The notes under the pieces are model-generated. The model did not search any database and was not told the DNA's origin. It saw nothing but the letters and a program-made list of their open reading frames with translations. The translations under genes and the position numbers were made by a program. 64,000 nt of DNA from Leptospira dzoumogneensis (GTDB lineage: Bacteria > Spirochaetota > Leptospiria > Leptospirales > Leptospiraceae): NCBI RefSeq assembly GCF_004770895.1, contig NZ_RQHS01000005.1:310001-374000 (forward strand). Direction: 5' to 3'. Shown here piece after piece: positions 1 to 9,507 of this stretch (within the stretch, counting starts at the first letter, position 1; every line of letters starts with the position of its first letter).

Positions 1-419
1 AAATGATACACCGTAAGTCTGTTTTCGGCGGAGAAGGAAACGGAGGAGTCATCGATCCGGCGATCCCTTCTTTCGGAAGAGACTCTCTTTCCGGGGTGGC
101 CCATATACTGAATCTGCTTGCCCTAAAGGGGGAAGATGCTGAAACTGTGATAGGTAGTCTTCCTGCGGTCCATATGCGCAAGATCGCCTACAAGATCGCG
201 GGTCAGAAGACGGAGCAGATTTATTCTAAGTTTCGCAGCGCCTTCTCCGAATATAAAGAAGATTCGAGAGACGGTTTACGTTTAGCAAATCAGGACTCTT
301 GGATACATATTCGACCTTCGAATACCGAGCCGATCCTCCGGTTGATTGGAGAGGCCAGAACCAAAAAGGATCTGGAATCCCTTTTAAATAAAGCCGGAAA
401 GATCATGGAGAATTCATAA
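1..419 (+). CDS. glmM: Phosphohexomutase C-terminal part (GlmM-type), 5' end outside window
   Basis: C-terminal ~139 residues of an alpha-D-phosphohexomutase; the start lies upstream of the window. Visible are the sugar-binding loop GGEGNGGV near the beginning and the domain-4 phosphate-binding loop RPSNTEP close to the end. The loop GEGNGG differs from the GGEQSGH of classical bacterial GlmM and resembles the archaeal-type GlmM/ManB group, so phosphomannomutase activity is possible. The gene stops 3 nt before glmS, and a GlmU-like gene follows, which supports glucosamine-6-phosphate to glucosamine-1-phosphate isomerisation as its role. Confidence 0.8.
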   Translation, partial: MIHRKSVFGGEGNGGVIDPAIPSFGRDSLSGVAHILNLLALKGEDAETVIGSLPAVHMRKIAYKIAGQKTEQIYSKFRSAFSEYKEDSRDGLRLANQDSWIHIRPSNTEPILRLIGEARTKKDLESLLNKAGKIMENS

Positions 420-422
420 TAT

Positions 423-2255
423 ATGTGTGGAATCGTAGGATACGCTGGCGATAAGAACGTAGAATCCGTACTCATAGTAGGGCTCATCGGTTTGGAGTAT
501 CGTGGATACGATTCGGCCGGGATCGCGGTCCTAGACAGAGGAGAGATCCAAGTCCGCAAACAAAAAGGCAAAATTAAGGATTTGGAAAATTACCTAAAGG
601 AACATCCGATCCGAGGCAATGTCGGGATCGGTCATACCCGCTGGGCGACTCACGGAGAGCCGAACCAGATCAACGCTCACCCTCATACCGATTCCAAATC
701 TACCGTAGCGGTAGTTCATAACGGAATTATAGAAAATTATTCCGAGCTAAGACAAGAGCTCAAACAAAAAGGTTTCGTATTCCATAGTATGACGGATACG
801 GAAGTCATTCCTAATCTTTTAGCCGAGAGCAGAAAAAGAGGCAAATCCAATAAGGAAGCTTTTTTAGAATTATTTAATAGAGTTCACGGTAAATGGGCGG
901 TTGCAGTCGTATTCGATAACGAGCCGGACAGAGTGTATTTCGCGCAAGACGGAGCACCTTTACTTTTAGGAAAAGGAAAAGAAGAATATTACTTAGCTTC
1001 CGATATTTCCCCTCTGACTAGGAACTGTAGAGAAGTTTATTATATCAACTCCAAGGAATGGGGATATTTTACAAAAACCGAATGTAAGATCTACGGATTC
1101 GACGGTTCCGAAAAGGAATTCGAATTTAAGACCCAAGATATTAAATTCGAGGACGTGGATAAAGGCGGTTATCCTCATTTTATGATCAAGGAGATCCACG
1201 AACAACCCGGTATCTTCCGTAGGATCATCCAATCCCGTATTTCCGAGAGCGGTGAGATTGAATTCCCTGAAAGTACGATCTCTAGAGAAATGATGTCCAA
1301 GGTAAACCGTATTATCATCCAAGCTGCAGGAACCAGCTATTACGCAGGTATGCTTGGAAAACATTATCTGGAAAATTTCGCAAAGATCCAAACTGATACG
1401 GAAACTTCTTCTGAGTTCCGTTATAGAAACCCTGTGGTCGAAGGTGACACACTCATCGTAGGAATTTCTCAGTCCGGAGAAACTGCGGATACTCTTGCTT
1501 CTCTTTTAGAAGCGAAAGCAAAGTTCATCAAAGTTCTTTCTTTGGTGAATAATGTGAACTCAACGATCGCAAGAGAATCCGATTCATTCATCAGAACGGA
1601 TGCAGGTCCTGAGATCGGTGTCGCGAGTACAAAGGCGTTCACTGCACAGGTAATCAACCTTCTTCTTTTTTCATTATACGTAGCTCGTTTGAAATGGATC
1701 GTTTCCGACGAAGAATTGAAAACACTCTTAGAAGAGATCCGACTTTTGCCCGGCAAAATGGAAAGAATTTTGGCTCAGGCACATATCCTGGAAAACTGGG
1801 CAGCGGATTTTACTAAAACCAAGGATTTTGTTTTCTTAGGCAGGACCTATAACCATCCGGTTGCGTTAGAAGGCGCTCTGAAATTAAAAGAGGTCTCTTA
1901 TATCCACGCTTCCGGTTACGCGGGCGGGGAATTCAAACACGGACCGATCGCACTGATCACGAACGAAGTGCCGGTTGTATGTATTGCGACCAAATCCGAA
2001 ATTTACAGCAAAATGCTTTCTAATATCCAGGAAATCAAGGCCAGAAATGGGATCATGATCTCCATCGTAACCGAAGGGGATAAGGAGGCAAAAGAGCTTT
2101 CAGACTACTGTTTTGAAGTTCCGGACTGTCCGGAAATTTTAAGTCCGATCCTGAATGTTCTTCCTCTCCAACTTCTAGCCTATTATTCTGCCGTGGCTAG
2201 GGGTTGTCCTCCGGACCAGCCTAGAAACCTAGCGAAGTCCGTCACAGTGGAGTAG
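423..2255 (+). CDS. glmS: Glutamine-fructose-6-phosphate aminotransferase (isomerizing)
   Basis: Makes glucosamine-6-phosphate from fructose-6-phosphate and glutamine, the first committed step of UDP-GlcNAc synthesis for peptidoglycan and LPS. The protein begins Met-Cys-Gly, so Cys2 is the N-terminal amidotransferase nucleophile after Met removal. The class-II glutaminase domain fills residues ~1-220, followed by two SIS sugar-isomerase domains (~290-420 and ~460-590) with the SQSGETADT phosphate-binding motif and the C-terminal AKSVTVE tail. The 610 residues are the usual family length. It is tightly packed between the mutase (3 nt) and the alternative GlmU (4 nt), suggesting one transcript. 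No glmS ribozyme-like leader is visible. Confidence 0.97.
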   Translation: MCGIVGYAGDKNVESVLIVGLIGLEYRGYDSAGIAVLDRGEIQVRKQKGKIKDLENYLKEHPIRGNVGIGHTRWATHGEPNQINAHPHTDSKSTVAVVHNGIIENYSELRQELKQKGFVFHSMTDTEVIPNLLAESRKRGKSNKEAFLELFNRVHGKWAVAVVFDNEPDRVYFAQDGAPLLLGKGKEEYYLASDISPLTRNCREVYYINSKEWGYFTKTECKIYGFDGSEKEFEFKTQDIKFEDVDKGGYPHFMIKEIHEQPGIFRRIIQSRISESGEIEFPESTISREMMSKVNRIIIQAAGTSYYAGMLGKHYLENFAKIQTDTETSSEFRYRNPVVEGDTLIVGISQSGETADTLASLLEAKAKFIKVLSLVNNVNSTIARESDSFIRTDAGPEIGVASTKAFTAQVINLLLFSLYVARLKWIVSDEELKTLLEEIRLLPGKMERILAQAHILENWAADFTKTKDFVFLGRTYNHPVALEGALKLKEVSYIHASGYAGGEFKHGPIALITNEVPVVCIATKSEIYSKMLSNIQEIKARNGIMISIVTEGDKEAKELSDYCFEVPDCPEILSPILNVLPLQLLAYYSAVARGCPPDQPRNLAKSVTVE

Positions 2256-2259
2256 TGTA

Positions 2260-3303
2260 GTGGGCAGAATTCAGAGAATTTGGATCGATGAGAGGGAAAC
2301 TCCTCCCGGTTTGGGAGCTTTAACCAGGATTCGGTCTTTCTCCGAGATTCGAGACGGGGTTTTGACTCCACTCCAACGTTTAAAAGAGCAGTATCCTGAC
2401 GCTAAGATACTGTATTCCCACGCAAGTCCTGCATTCGAAAAAACATTCTTCGAAAGAAATCCTAAAATTTCAGAGTACGACGGCAAGGATGTAGACCTGA
2501 TCATCCGCCCTGAGGAATTTCTACCTTGGAAATCCTTGGATTCAGTCGGCAAAAATATAGACCAGGACTTGGAAAATCATAAGGACCTACGCAAATGGGC
2601 ACGCAAGCTCAAGGTAAAGTCAGGTGATTTCCAAGTAGTGGGAAAATCCAAACACCTTCATATCCATCCTTCCGCTAAAATTTATCCTGGTGTGGTCATA
2701 GACGTAACTTCGGGACCTGTGATCATAGACAAGGATGTAAAAGTAACTTCTTTCAGCTTTTTAGAAGGTCCCTTATACATAGGCCAAGGCACTCATGTGG
2801 ACAATGCCCGCATCACCGGGAATACTTCCATCGGGAATGTGTGCAGGATAGGCGGAGAAGTAGGCGACAGTATTATATTAGATTTTACGAATAAACATCA
2901 CGAAGGGTTCCTAGGACATTCTGTGGTGGGAAGTTGGGTCAATCTAGGTGCATTATCCACCACTTCCGATCTAAAAAATAACTACGGCGTGGTCAAGATC
3001 AGAGAAGAACATACCGAGATCACAACAGGTTCCATCAAATTCGGTTCTATTATTGGGGATTTTTCCAAGATAGGCATCGGAGTGATGTTGAACACAGGAA
3101 CTGTGATAGACTTCGGATGTAATGTGGTTTCTTCCAAGGCGAGCGGATATCTTCCTCCATTCTTATGGGCCGATGGACAACCTTATATCTTAGATCTATT
3201 CCTTCGTGATTCACGCAAGATTATGGCAAGAAGGAACAGAGAACTTTCTCATTCCGAATCGGAACTTATCAGAATTTTATACGAAACCAAGGTCCGGAAA
3301 TAA
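2260..3303 (+). CDS. Alternative GlmU-like sugar nucleotidyltransferase/acetyltransferase
   Basis: 347 residues. The C-terminal half (~150-320) is a left-handed beta-helix of hexapeptide repeats (for example IHPSAKIYPGVVID and TGNTSIGNV) as in acyltransferases. The N-terminal ~130 residues fit the NTP_transf_4 / 'alternative GlmU' family found in Bacteroidetes and Leptospira, rather than the classical pyrophosphorylase fold with GxGxRM. The start is GTG, 4 nt after the glmS stop; no upstream in-frame start is available without running into glmS. Position after the mutase and glmS supports a role in converting glucosamine-1-phosphate to UDP-GlcNAc. Which of the two GlmU activities it keeps cannot be told from sequence alone. 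Confidence 0.8.
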   Translation: MGRIQRIWIDERETPPGLGALTRIRSFSEIRDGVLTPLQRLKEQYPDAKILYSHASPAFEKTFFERNPKISEYDGKDVDLIIRPEEFLPWKSLDSVGKNIDQDLENHKDLRKWARKLKVKSGDFQVVGKSKHLHIHPSAKIYPGVVIDVTSGPVIIDKDVKVTSFSFLEGPLYIGQGTHVDNARITGNTSIGNVCRIGGEVGDSIILDFTNKHHEGFLGHSVVGSWVNLGALSTTSDLKNNYGVVKIREEHTEITTGSIKFGSIIGDFSKIGIGVMLNTGTVIDFGCNVVSSKASGYLPPFLWADGQPYILDLFLRDSRKIMARRNRELSHSESELIRILYETKVRK

Positions 3304-3321
3304 AAAAGGACCGGAGGCCCC

Positions 3322-4929
3322 ATGGAAGTTTTGGAATCGCGTATTAGTACGTCTTCCCCTGAATATAAAGAGAATTTCAAAGACCTTTCAGAGAAGGTCG
3401 CTGATTTACGTAAACTTCTCCAAAAAGCCGGACAAGGCGGAGGAGAAAAATCCATCCAGAAGCATAAGAGCAGAGGAAAGCTCACCGCGAGAGAAAGGAT
3501 ACAAGGTCTGATAGATCCAAATACTCCTTTCTTGGAATTCTCCGCTTTGGCCGGGGAGAAGGTTTACACTGACGATGTTCCTTCTGCAGGTATTGTAACC
3601 GGGATCGGTAAAATTTCAGGAACTCCTTGTGTGATCGTTGCAAACGATGCAACCGTAAAAGGTGGGACTTATTATCCACTCACTGTAAAAAAACATATCC
3701 GTGCACAAGAGATCGCATTAGAAAATCGTCTTCCTTGCGTGTATCTTGTGGATTCTGGCGGAGCATTCCTTCCGATGCAGGATGATGTATTTCCTGATAA
3801 ATGGCATTTCGGTAGGATCTTTTATAACCAAGCAAATCTTTCCAGAGCGGGGATCCCTCAGATCTCCGTCGTAATGGGAAGTTGTACCGCAGGTGGTGCA
3901 TACATTCCTGCGATGTCGGACGAATCTGTGATCGTAAAAGGAAACGGAACCATCTTCTTAGGTGGGCCTCCACTTGTAAAAGCGGCAACTGGAGAAATTG
4001 TTACTCCGGAAGAATTAGGCGGTGCTGATGTTCATTGCAGGATCTCAGGAGTTACCGACCATTATGCGGAGAATGATCCGCATGCACTCGAGATCGCTAG
4101 ACATATCGTTTCCAGTCTAGGAGCAAGAGCCAAAAAGTTAGAAGAACAAATATCTTACGAAGAACCTCTTTATCCTTCCGAGGAAATTTACGGGATCATC
4201 CAAAAAGATATTCGTAAACCTTATGATGTGAGAGAAGTGATCGCGAGAGTGGTAGACGGCTCCAGATTCCAAGAATTCAAAAAATATTATGGAACTACCA
4301 TAGTCACGGGTTTTGCGAATCTTTACGGAAAGACTGTAGGTATTATCGCAAATAATGGAGTTCTATTTTCCGAGAGTTCTTTGAAGGCGGCTCATTTCAT
4401 CCAGCTTTGTAACCAAAGAGAGATACCTTTACTCTTCCTCCAAAACATCACAGGTTTTATGGTAGGGAAGAAGTATGAAAATTCAGGGATCGCTAAAGAC
4501 GGCGCCAAAATGGTAAATGCAGTCTCTACTTCCGTGGTTCCAAAATATACTGTGGTGATCGGAGGCTCTTATGGAGCCGGAAATTACGGAATGTGCGGTC
4601 GTGCATTCGGTCCTAGATTCCTTTGGATGTGGCCGAACGCTAGGATTTCCGTAATGGGAGGAGAACAGGCAGCAAATGTTCTTCTTACCGTAAAACAGGA
4701 ACAATTGGAGAAGGAGGGAAAATCTCTCTCCGAAGCGGAACAGGCCGAATTCAAAAGACCTATATTAGAAGATTATGATAATCGTTCTTCTTGTATCTAT
4801 TCTACCGCAAGACTTTGGGACGATGGAGTCTTAGATCCTGCCCGTACTAGAGAAGCTTTAGGTTTGGCGTTGTATTCTGACCTTTCTCCTAAAGGTATTG
4901 AACCTTCTTACGCAATCTTCCGGATGTAA
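3322..4929 (+). CDS. Acyl-CoA carboxylase beta subunit (methylcrotonyl-CoA carboxylase type)
   Basis: 535-residue carboxyltransferase with both crotonase-fold halves: the N-terminal half carries [13 protein letters not shown] and the C-terminal half [15 protein letters not shown], the oxyanion-hole regions that bind acyl-CoA and carboxybiotin. Length and the C-terminal sequence LGLALYSDL fit methylcrotonyl-CoA carboxylase beta (leucine catabolism); a propionyl/acetyl-CoA or geranyl-CoA carboxylase is also possible. A strong Shine-Dalgarno GGAGG lies 5 nt before the ATG. The biotin-carrying alpha subunit is not in this window. An 11-bp hairpin overlaps the stop codon. Confidence 0.9.
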   Translation: MEVLESRISTSSPEYKENFKDLSEKVADLRKLLQKAGQGGGEKSIQKHKSRGKLTARERIQGLIDPNTPFLEFSALAGEKVYTDDVPSAGIVTGIGKISGTPCVIVANDATVKGGTYYPLTVKKHIRAQEIALENRLPCVYLVDSGGAFLPMQDDVFPDKWHFGRIFYNQANLSRAGIPQISVVMGSCTAGGAYIPAMSDESVIVKGNGTIFLGGPPLVKAATGEIVTPEELGGADVHCRISGVTDHYAENDPHALEIARHIVSSLGARAKKLEEQISYEEPLYPSEEIYGIIQKDIRKPYDVREVIARVVDGSRFQEFKKYYGTTIVTGFANLYGKTVGIIANNGVLFSESSLKAAHFIQLCNQREIPLLFLQNITGFMVGKKYENSGIAKDGAKMVNAVSTSVVPKYTVVIGGSYGAGNYGMCGRAFGPRFLWMWPNARISVMGGEQAANVLLTVKQEQLEKEGKSLSEAEQAEFKRPILEDYDNRSSCIYSTARLWDDGVLDPARTREALGLALYSDLSPKGIEPSYAIFRM

Positions 4930-4947
4930 TTTTCCTCCGGAAGATTG
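4913..4947 (+). terminator. Hairpin overlapping the end of the carboxylase gene
   Basis: CAATCTTCCGG at 4913-4923 pairs perfectly with CCGGAAGATTG at 4937-4947, giving an 11-bp stem with a 13-nt loop that contains the stop codon. There is no clean T-run after it, so it may be an imperfect terminator or an mRNA 3' end structure. Confidence 0.4.
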
Positions 4948-5178
4948 ATACCTAAGTATAGTTTTCACTTCTAAAATTTTATTTTTCCGGCAGATCCCAA
5001 AAATCTGCCTATTAAGTACGCAAACTGCTAGGCTGGATCTGGGAAATTTCTTCCAGAACTAGGGAAAAATCTGCCTAAGATAAAAATTCGGGAGCTTTTT
5101 GCTAGACAAAACCACTTTTCAGGCCTCTAGGATTCCTATTCTGTTTTTTTAATCTTTTTTTGGACTAATTTTTAACTC
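4948..5178. other. Intergenic region upstream of amtB
   Basis: No coding frame is visible. The stretch is T-rich close to 5140-5175, as expected for the region upstream of an enhancer-dependent promoter. A short direct repeat, AAAAATCTGCCTA, occurs at about 4998 and 5064. An activator (NtrC-like) site may lie here but none could be recognised. Confidence 0.5.
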
Positions 5179-5195
5179 AGGTACTCTTCTTGCAT
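5179..5195 (+). promoter_or_regulatory. Sigma-54 promoter of amtB-glnK
   Basis: AGGTAC-TCTTC-TTGCAT matches the sigma-54 consensus TGGCAC-N5-TTGCA: the essential GG (5180-5181) and GC (5192-5193) are exactly 10 nt apart and the -12 TTGCA is perfect. It lies about 40 nt upstream of the amtB start, giving a short leader. Nitrogen control of amtB-glnK by RpoN is widespread in bacteria. Confidence 0.75.
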
Positions 5196-5235
5196 TAATT
5201 GGATTAAACATATTTTCGAGATGAGATTTGAGAAA

Positions 5236-6537
5236 ATGAAAATTGCCCAAAAACTTATCGCGCTCTTGATCCTAATCGCTCCAGTACTGATCTGGGGTCA
5301 AGACGCTACACCAGCACCAGAAGCCGCACCTGCAGCTCCCACTTTGGACAAAGGGGATACCGCATGGATGATCGTTGCTACCGCTTTCGTGTTCTTTATG
5401 ATCCCAGGACTCGCGCTGTTCTACGGCGGTATCGTAAGATCTAAGAACGTTCTGTCCACAATGATGCACAGTTTTGTCGCGATTTTAGTTCTCACTCTTC
5501 AGTGGACTATCTTCGGATACAGCCTTGCATTTTCAGGAGACAATCCTTTTGTAGGGGATTTCCAATTGGTTCTTTTGAACGGGATCACGGATGATACGTT
5601 GGAAGGAACAATTCCGAAATTCATACACTTCCTGTTCCAAGGAATGTTTGCGTTGATCACTCCTGCTCTAATTTCCGGTGCAATCGCGGAAAGAGTGAAA
5701 CTTTCAGGTTATATCGTATTCATTCTAGCATGGGCCACTTTGGTTTATGATCCGGTCGCACACTGGGTCTGGTCCGCAGACGGATGGTTATTCAAAAAGA
5801 CCGCACTTGATTTTGCAGGTGGAACAGTGGTTCACTTACTTTCAGGTATTGCAGGTCTTGCCGCAGCAATCGTATTAGGAAAACGTAAAGGTGAAGGTCC
5901 TGCACTTATCGCTCCGAACAACTTGACCTACACCCTTATCGGTGCCGGCTTCCTCTGGTTCGGATGGTTCGGATTTAACGCAGGTTCCGGTCTTGCTACC
6001 AACGGACAAACCGCTAGAGCGTTTTTGGTGACCTTAGTCGCCCCTGCTACTGCAGGCGCAGTTTGGTTACTGATCGAATATCTTCATACTAAGAAAGCCA
6101 CCGCTCTGGGAGCAGCTTCCGGGATCGTTGCAGGTCTGGTTGTGATCACTCCTGCTGCAGGATTTGTGGACGCTTCCGGCGCATTGATCATGGGAGCAAT
6201 CGTATCTCCTATCTGTTATGGAGCTATCCTTCTAAAAGGTAAACTTGGATATGACGACTCTCTGGACGCTTTCGGGATTCACGGCGTTGGTGGAGCTATC
6301 GGAGCGATTCTCACCGGAGTATTTGCGCTTGCAGTTTACATTCCGGAGGGAGTGACTCGCGGAGACCAGATCATTGTTCAGCTAATCAGTGTGATCGCGA
6401 CAGGAGCTTATTCCTTCATCATATCCCTGATCTTAGTGTTCATTATCGATAAAACGATCGGATTCAGAATTTCCGAAGAGAAAGAAATTGCTGGACTCGA
6501 TTCCGAGATTCATGGAGAAAAAGGTTATATTATATAA
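5236..6537 (+). CDS. amtB: Ammonium transporter
   Basis: About 433-residue Amt/Rh channel. A signal peptide (MKIAQKLIALLILIAPVLIWG) is followed by an Ala/Pro-rich linker and about eleven membrane helices. Family motifs are visible: DPVAHWVW (first pore His), GGTVVHLLSG, GWFGFNAGS and IHGVGG (second pore His). An upstream in-frame ATG exists at 5221, but a GAGA Shine-Dalgarno 8 nt before 5236 and the signal peptide favour 5236. It is followed 33 nt later by glnK, and both sit behind a sigma-54 promoter, so ammonium uptake under nitrogen limitation gated by the PII protein is the expected role. Confidence 0.95.
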   Translation: MKIAQKLIALLILIAPVLIWGQDATPAPEAAPAAPTLDKGDTAWMIVATAFVFFMIPGLALFYGGIVRSKNVLSTMMHSFVAILVLTLQWTIFGYSLAFSGDNPFVGDFQLVLLNGITDDTLEGTIPKFIHFLFQGMFALITPALISGAIAERVKLSGYIVFILAWATLVYDPVAHWVWSADGWLFKKTALDFAGGTVVHLLSGIAGLAAAIVLGKRKGEGPALIAPNNLTYTLIGAGFLWFGWFGFNAGSGLATNGQTARAFLVTLVAPATAGAVWLLIEYLHTKKATALGAASGIVAGLVVITPAAGFVDASGALIMGAIVSPICYGAILLKGKLGYDDSLDAFGIHGVGGAIGAILTGVFALAVYIPEGVTRGDQIIVQLISVIATGAYSFIISLILVFIIDKTIGFRISEEKEIAGLDSEIHGEKGYII

Positions 6538-6570
6538 CCTTGAATTTATACATTAAGTAAAGGAGAGCAT

Positions 6571-6915
6571 ATGAAATTAATCGTAGCAATTATCCAGCCC
6601 CATAAACTGGAAGAGGTTAAAGCGGAGCTTACTAAGAATGAAATTTACAGACTTACCGTAAGCGACGTGCAAGGCTACGGGCAGCAAAAAGGTAAGACTG
6701 AAGTATTCCGCGGACATGAATACCAAGTAAACCTTCTGAGAAAAGTAAGATTGGAGATCGCGGTAAACGACGAGTTCGTAAAACCTACCGTTGATGCAAT
6801 CTTGAAAGCTGCCAAAACCGGTGACGGAAAGATCGGAGACGGAAAAATTTTAATTCTTCCTCTCGAAGACGTGATCCGTATTCGCACCGGAGAAAGAGGA
6901 AGCTCAGCGATTTAA
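6571..6915 (+). CDS. glnK: PII nitrogen regulatory protein
   Basis: 114-residue PII protein with the T-loop RGHEYQVNLLRK. The uridylylation-site tyrosine is conserved at position 51. The C-terminal signature DGKIGDGKILILPLED and the ATP-binding RTGERG are present. A strong AAGGAGAG Shine-Dalgarno precedes the ATG. Co-transcribed with amtB: GlnK blocks the AmtB pore when nitrogen is ample and senses 2-oxoglutarate and the ATP/ADP ratio. A Rho-independent terminator follows. Confidence 0.96.
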   Translation: MKLIVAIIQPHKLEEVKAELTKNEIYRLTVSDVQGYGQQKGKTEVFRGHEYQVNLLRKVRLEIAVNDEFVKPTVDAILKAAKTGDGKIGDGKILILPLEDVIRIRTGERGSSAI

Positions 6916-6946
6916 TTCTTCCCCAATACGAGTCGAAACTAGCTTC

Positions 6947-6980
6947 GGGGTCGGTGGATTTACCGGCCCCATTTTTATTT
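6947..6980 (+). terminator. Rho-independent terminator after glnK
   Basis: GGGGTCGG (6947-6954) pairs with CCGGCCCC (6963-6970) using one G-U pair; the 8-nt loop is followed by ATTTTTATTT. Confidence 0.85.
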
Positions 6981-7051
6981 CAGGACTTAATATCGTCTGT
7001 TTTTTGTTAGACGATCTGATCTTAAAAGTGTATATCTAATCGGTGCGTCTT

Positions 7052-7843
7052 ATGATTAGATCTCTAAAATACTTCGCTGTAACATTTTACATGACATTCT
7101 TATTAGGATGTTTTTCTAATTATCAATCCGCATACGTAAATAACGGCGCAGGACTTAGGATACGTTCCGCTCCAAAACTTTCTTCCGAAAAGACGGGAAC
7201 AGTTCCCTATAAAGGTGAAGTAAAGATCCTGGAGAAGGACCAAAGGTTGGCCCATATAGACGGATTCGAAAACTATTGGTACAAGATCAAAAGTGAAGAA
7301 GGAGAAGGATGGGTTTTTGGAGGATACTTAAGTTTTAAACATCCGGATCTTCTGCCGCCCGGCTCCAATTCGTATACCGGACTGGTCTATCATCATCCAA
7401 TTCAATCTATAAAACTGATTCGTACTCATATCATAAACGAGGAGCTGTACTTAAATATTTACCAAGCAGATCCAAAACATATCTTCGCATTTTTAGAAAG
7501 AAAGAACCAGATCTCTCAAAATCTAACCGAATGGAGGATCTTACACGCGATCACTCTGGACATTCCCCAAAAAGACGAAGAGATATTAAATAGAGTTACT
7601 GCTCAATGTTATACTCCCGGGCTGGATGCAAAAGAAGTCATACTCGCGATCTTAAAAATCCAAATGCGCAAGACAGGAGTTACGATCGGAAATCATTATG
7701 AGTTGGCTCTGGATAAATTGAGAATTCGTAAAGCCTGGACCCTGAGTGAGGATGAGTTATTTTTGCAGCCTGTTCTGAAAACGAAGGGAATAGAATGTAC
7801 GATTTTCGATCCTGGGAATCAGTTGAAGGCGATCTCGGAGTGA
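7052..7843 (+). CDS. SH3-domain lipoprotein
   Basis: About 263 residues. The N-terminus has basic residues, a hydrophobic segment and lipobox FLLGC, so it is an exported lipoprotein. Residues ~25-100 form a bacterial SH3 domain (AGLRIRSAPKLSSEKTGTVP ... GEGWVFGGYLSF), a fold that often binds cell-wall peptides. The remaining ~160 residues match nothing I recognise. A GTG at 7043 is an alternative start; ATG 7052 was chosen because the signal peptide then begins normally (MIRSLKYF). It stands alone between glnK and the convergent prmC. Confidence 0.75.
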   Translation: MIRSLKYFAVTFYMTFLLGCFSNYQSAYVNNGAGLRIRSAPKLSSEKTGTVPYKGEVKILEKDQRLAHIDGFENYWYKIKSEEGEGWVFGGYLSFKHPDLLPPGSNSYTGLVYHHPIQSIKLIRTHIINEELYLNIYQADPKHIFAFLERKNQISQNLTEWRILHAITLDIPQKDEEILNRVTAQCYTPGLDAKEVILAILKIQMRKTGVTIGNHYELALDKLRIRKAWTLSEDELFLQPVLKTKGIECTIFDPGNQLKAISE

Positions 7844-7891
7844 GGGGAGCGCAACCGAAACGTTGATGTTCAGCATTTTCGCGTGTTAATT

Positions 7892-8755
7892 CTAAATCTT
7901 TAATCTAACAAAACTATCTCTACCGGAAAGATCCTTTTTCAGATCCGCCTCTGCATAGCCGAGAGATAGTGCAGTTTCTTTTAACCAAGCGGAGTATCTC
8001 GGATGAGTCTCTAAATACAATCTACCTTCCGGTTGTAGTTTTGATTTTGCTTCTGTTAAGATCTTAGTGTGAAATCCCTGAAAGTCAGATACAAATAATG
8101 CAAGATGAGGTTCGTATTCTAACACGTCAGGCATGATTGTAGATTTATCTGCTTCAGGGATATAAGGCGGATTAGAGACGATCAGGTCGAATTTGGTTTC
8201 ACTCGGGATAGAAGAGAATAGATCTCCTTGATAAATTTCGAAACTTCTTTCTGTATTTAAGATTTCTTGAATGTTCTTTTTGTTGATTTCTAAGGCTGTT
8301 TCGGATGCGTCTGTGAAGGATACATTCCATTCTTTTCTGGCCTTGGCTAGGCTGATCCCGATACATCCGCTTCCGGAACATAGGTCCAATACTTGCAGGT
8401 TGTTTTCTTTATTGGGATATTCTTCTAATACCCAGGCGACTAGTTCTTCCGTTTCCGGTCTTGGGATAAGTACAGATTCGTTTACATGGAATTCAGAATC
8501 GAAGAATGCCTTCTTCCCAATGATATAAGCAGTAGGCCTGAATTTGGATCTTTGGACGATCCTTTCTCTGTATTCGTCTTTTTCGGATAAGGAAAGTGGT
8601 CTTTCAAAATCTATATAGAGTTTGACCCTTTGGATCTTGAGTAGGTCTGCGAGTAATAACTCTGCGTCCAATCTTGCGGAAGGTATGTTTTTCTTTTTTA
8701 GAAATTCTTCCGATTTTTTGAGTAGGTTCAGAACGTTGTCTTGGGAATCTGCCAT
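7892..8755 (-). CDS. prmC: Peptide chain release factor N5-glutamine methyltransferase
   Basis: 287-residue PrmC/HemK. An N-terminal helical domain precedes a Rossmann methyltransferase domain with the SAM loop [16 protein letters not shown] and the diagnostic catalytic motif SNPPYI that holds the target glutamine. It methylates the Gln of the GGQ motif of release factors RF1 and RF2, raising termination efficiency. A tRNA-Arg gene lies 7 nt upstream on the same strand and may share its transcript. Confidence 0.95.
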   Translation of the reverse strand: MADSQDNVLNLLKKSEEFLKKKNIPSARLDAELLLADLLKIQRVKLYIDFERPLSLSEKDEYRERIVQRSKFRPTAYIIGKKAFFDSEFHVNESVLIPRPETEELVAWVLEEYPNKENNLQVLDLCSGSGCIGISLAKARKEWNVSFTDASETALEINKKNIQEILNTERSFEIYQGDLFSSIPSETKFDLIVSNPPYIPEADKSTIMPDVLEYEPHLALFVSDFQGFHTKILTEAKSKLQPEGRLYLETHPRYSAWLKETALSLGYAEADLKKDLSGRDSFVRLKI

Positions 8756-8762
8756 GATTTGA

Positions 8763-8839
<77 letters not shown>

Positions 8840-8865
8840 TTTATCTTTAGAACGCGAGTATTCGA

Positions 8866-9507
8866 TTAAGAAGGTTTGCGCTTCTGGGAGACTATTCTCT
8901 GGAAGTCGTTAATATTGTGAATTACGATTTTGTCGGAGTATATCTCGATTTTACCGCTTTTAGCGAATTGGTTCACTACCTTCTGGACTTCTCCCACCGG
9001 TTGGGCGCACCAATCTGCTACGTCTTCGACGGTAACGTTGAGCACTACCTCTTTGAATTCTGTATGTGTATGCATCTTTTCATACAACATTAAGAATACG
9101 TCGGCTACTTTTCCGATGATATCATCCAGTAATAGGATGAGTAATCTTCGTTTTGCGTCGTAAATCCTGACGGAGAATATTGTGAGGATCTTGAGCGCAA
9201 GTGTAGGGTTCTTGGTCATCAATAGTTCGAAGTTTGCCCTATTGAAGTTGAGAACTTTTACTTCTGAGATCGCGATCGCGGTCGCACTTCTGGGTTGTTC
9301 TTCTAAGATCGCCATCTCTCCGAAGATATCTCCTTGTTCTAAGATATCTAAGGTCTTGATGGAATTCCCCACGGTTTTAGTGATCTTTACCTTTCCGGCT
9401 TGGATCAGAAAGAAATCGTTTCCTGGTTCGTTTTCGCAGAATATGATCTGGTTCGGTTCGAAAGTTTTTCCGAACTTTGAGAACATCGACTCGAGCATTA
9501 AATCCAT
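8866..9507 (-). CDS. Crp/Fnr-family transcriptional regulator
   Basis: 213 residues. Residues ~10-125 form a cyclic-nucleotide-binding beta-roll (GKVKITKTV ... [23 protein letters not shown], close to the canonical phosphate-binding cassette GE-A-L-x5-RSA). A long C-helix follows, then a winged-helix DNA-binding domain (~165-200, [21 protein letters not shown]). The PBC sequence suggests cAMP or a related nucleotide may bind. It starts immediately after the stop of the upstream cNMP-binding/TPR gene (TAAATG), so the two are translationally coupled and probably respond to the same signal. Confidence 0.85.
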   Translation of the reverse strand: MDLMLESMFSKFGKTFEPNQIIFCENEPGNDFFLIQAGKVKITKTVGNSIKTLDILEQGDIFGEMAILEEQPRSATAIAISEVKVLNFNRANFELLMTKNPTLALKILTIFSVRIYDAKRRLLILLLDDIIGKVADVFLMLYEKMHTHTEFKEVVLNVTVEDVADWCAQPVGEVQKVVNQFAKSGKIEIYSDKIVIHNINDFQRIVSQKRKPS

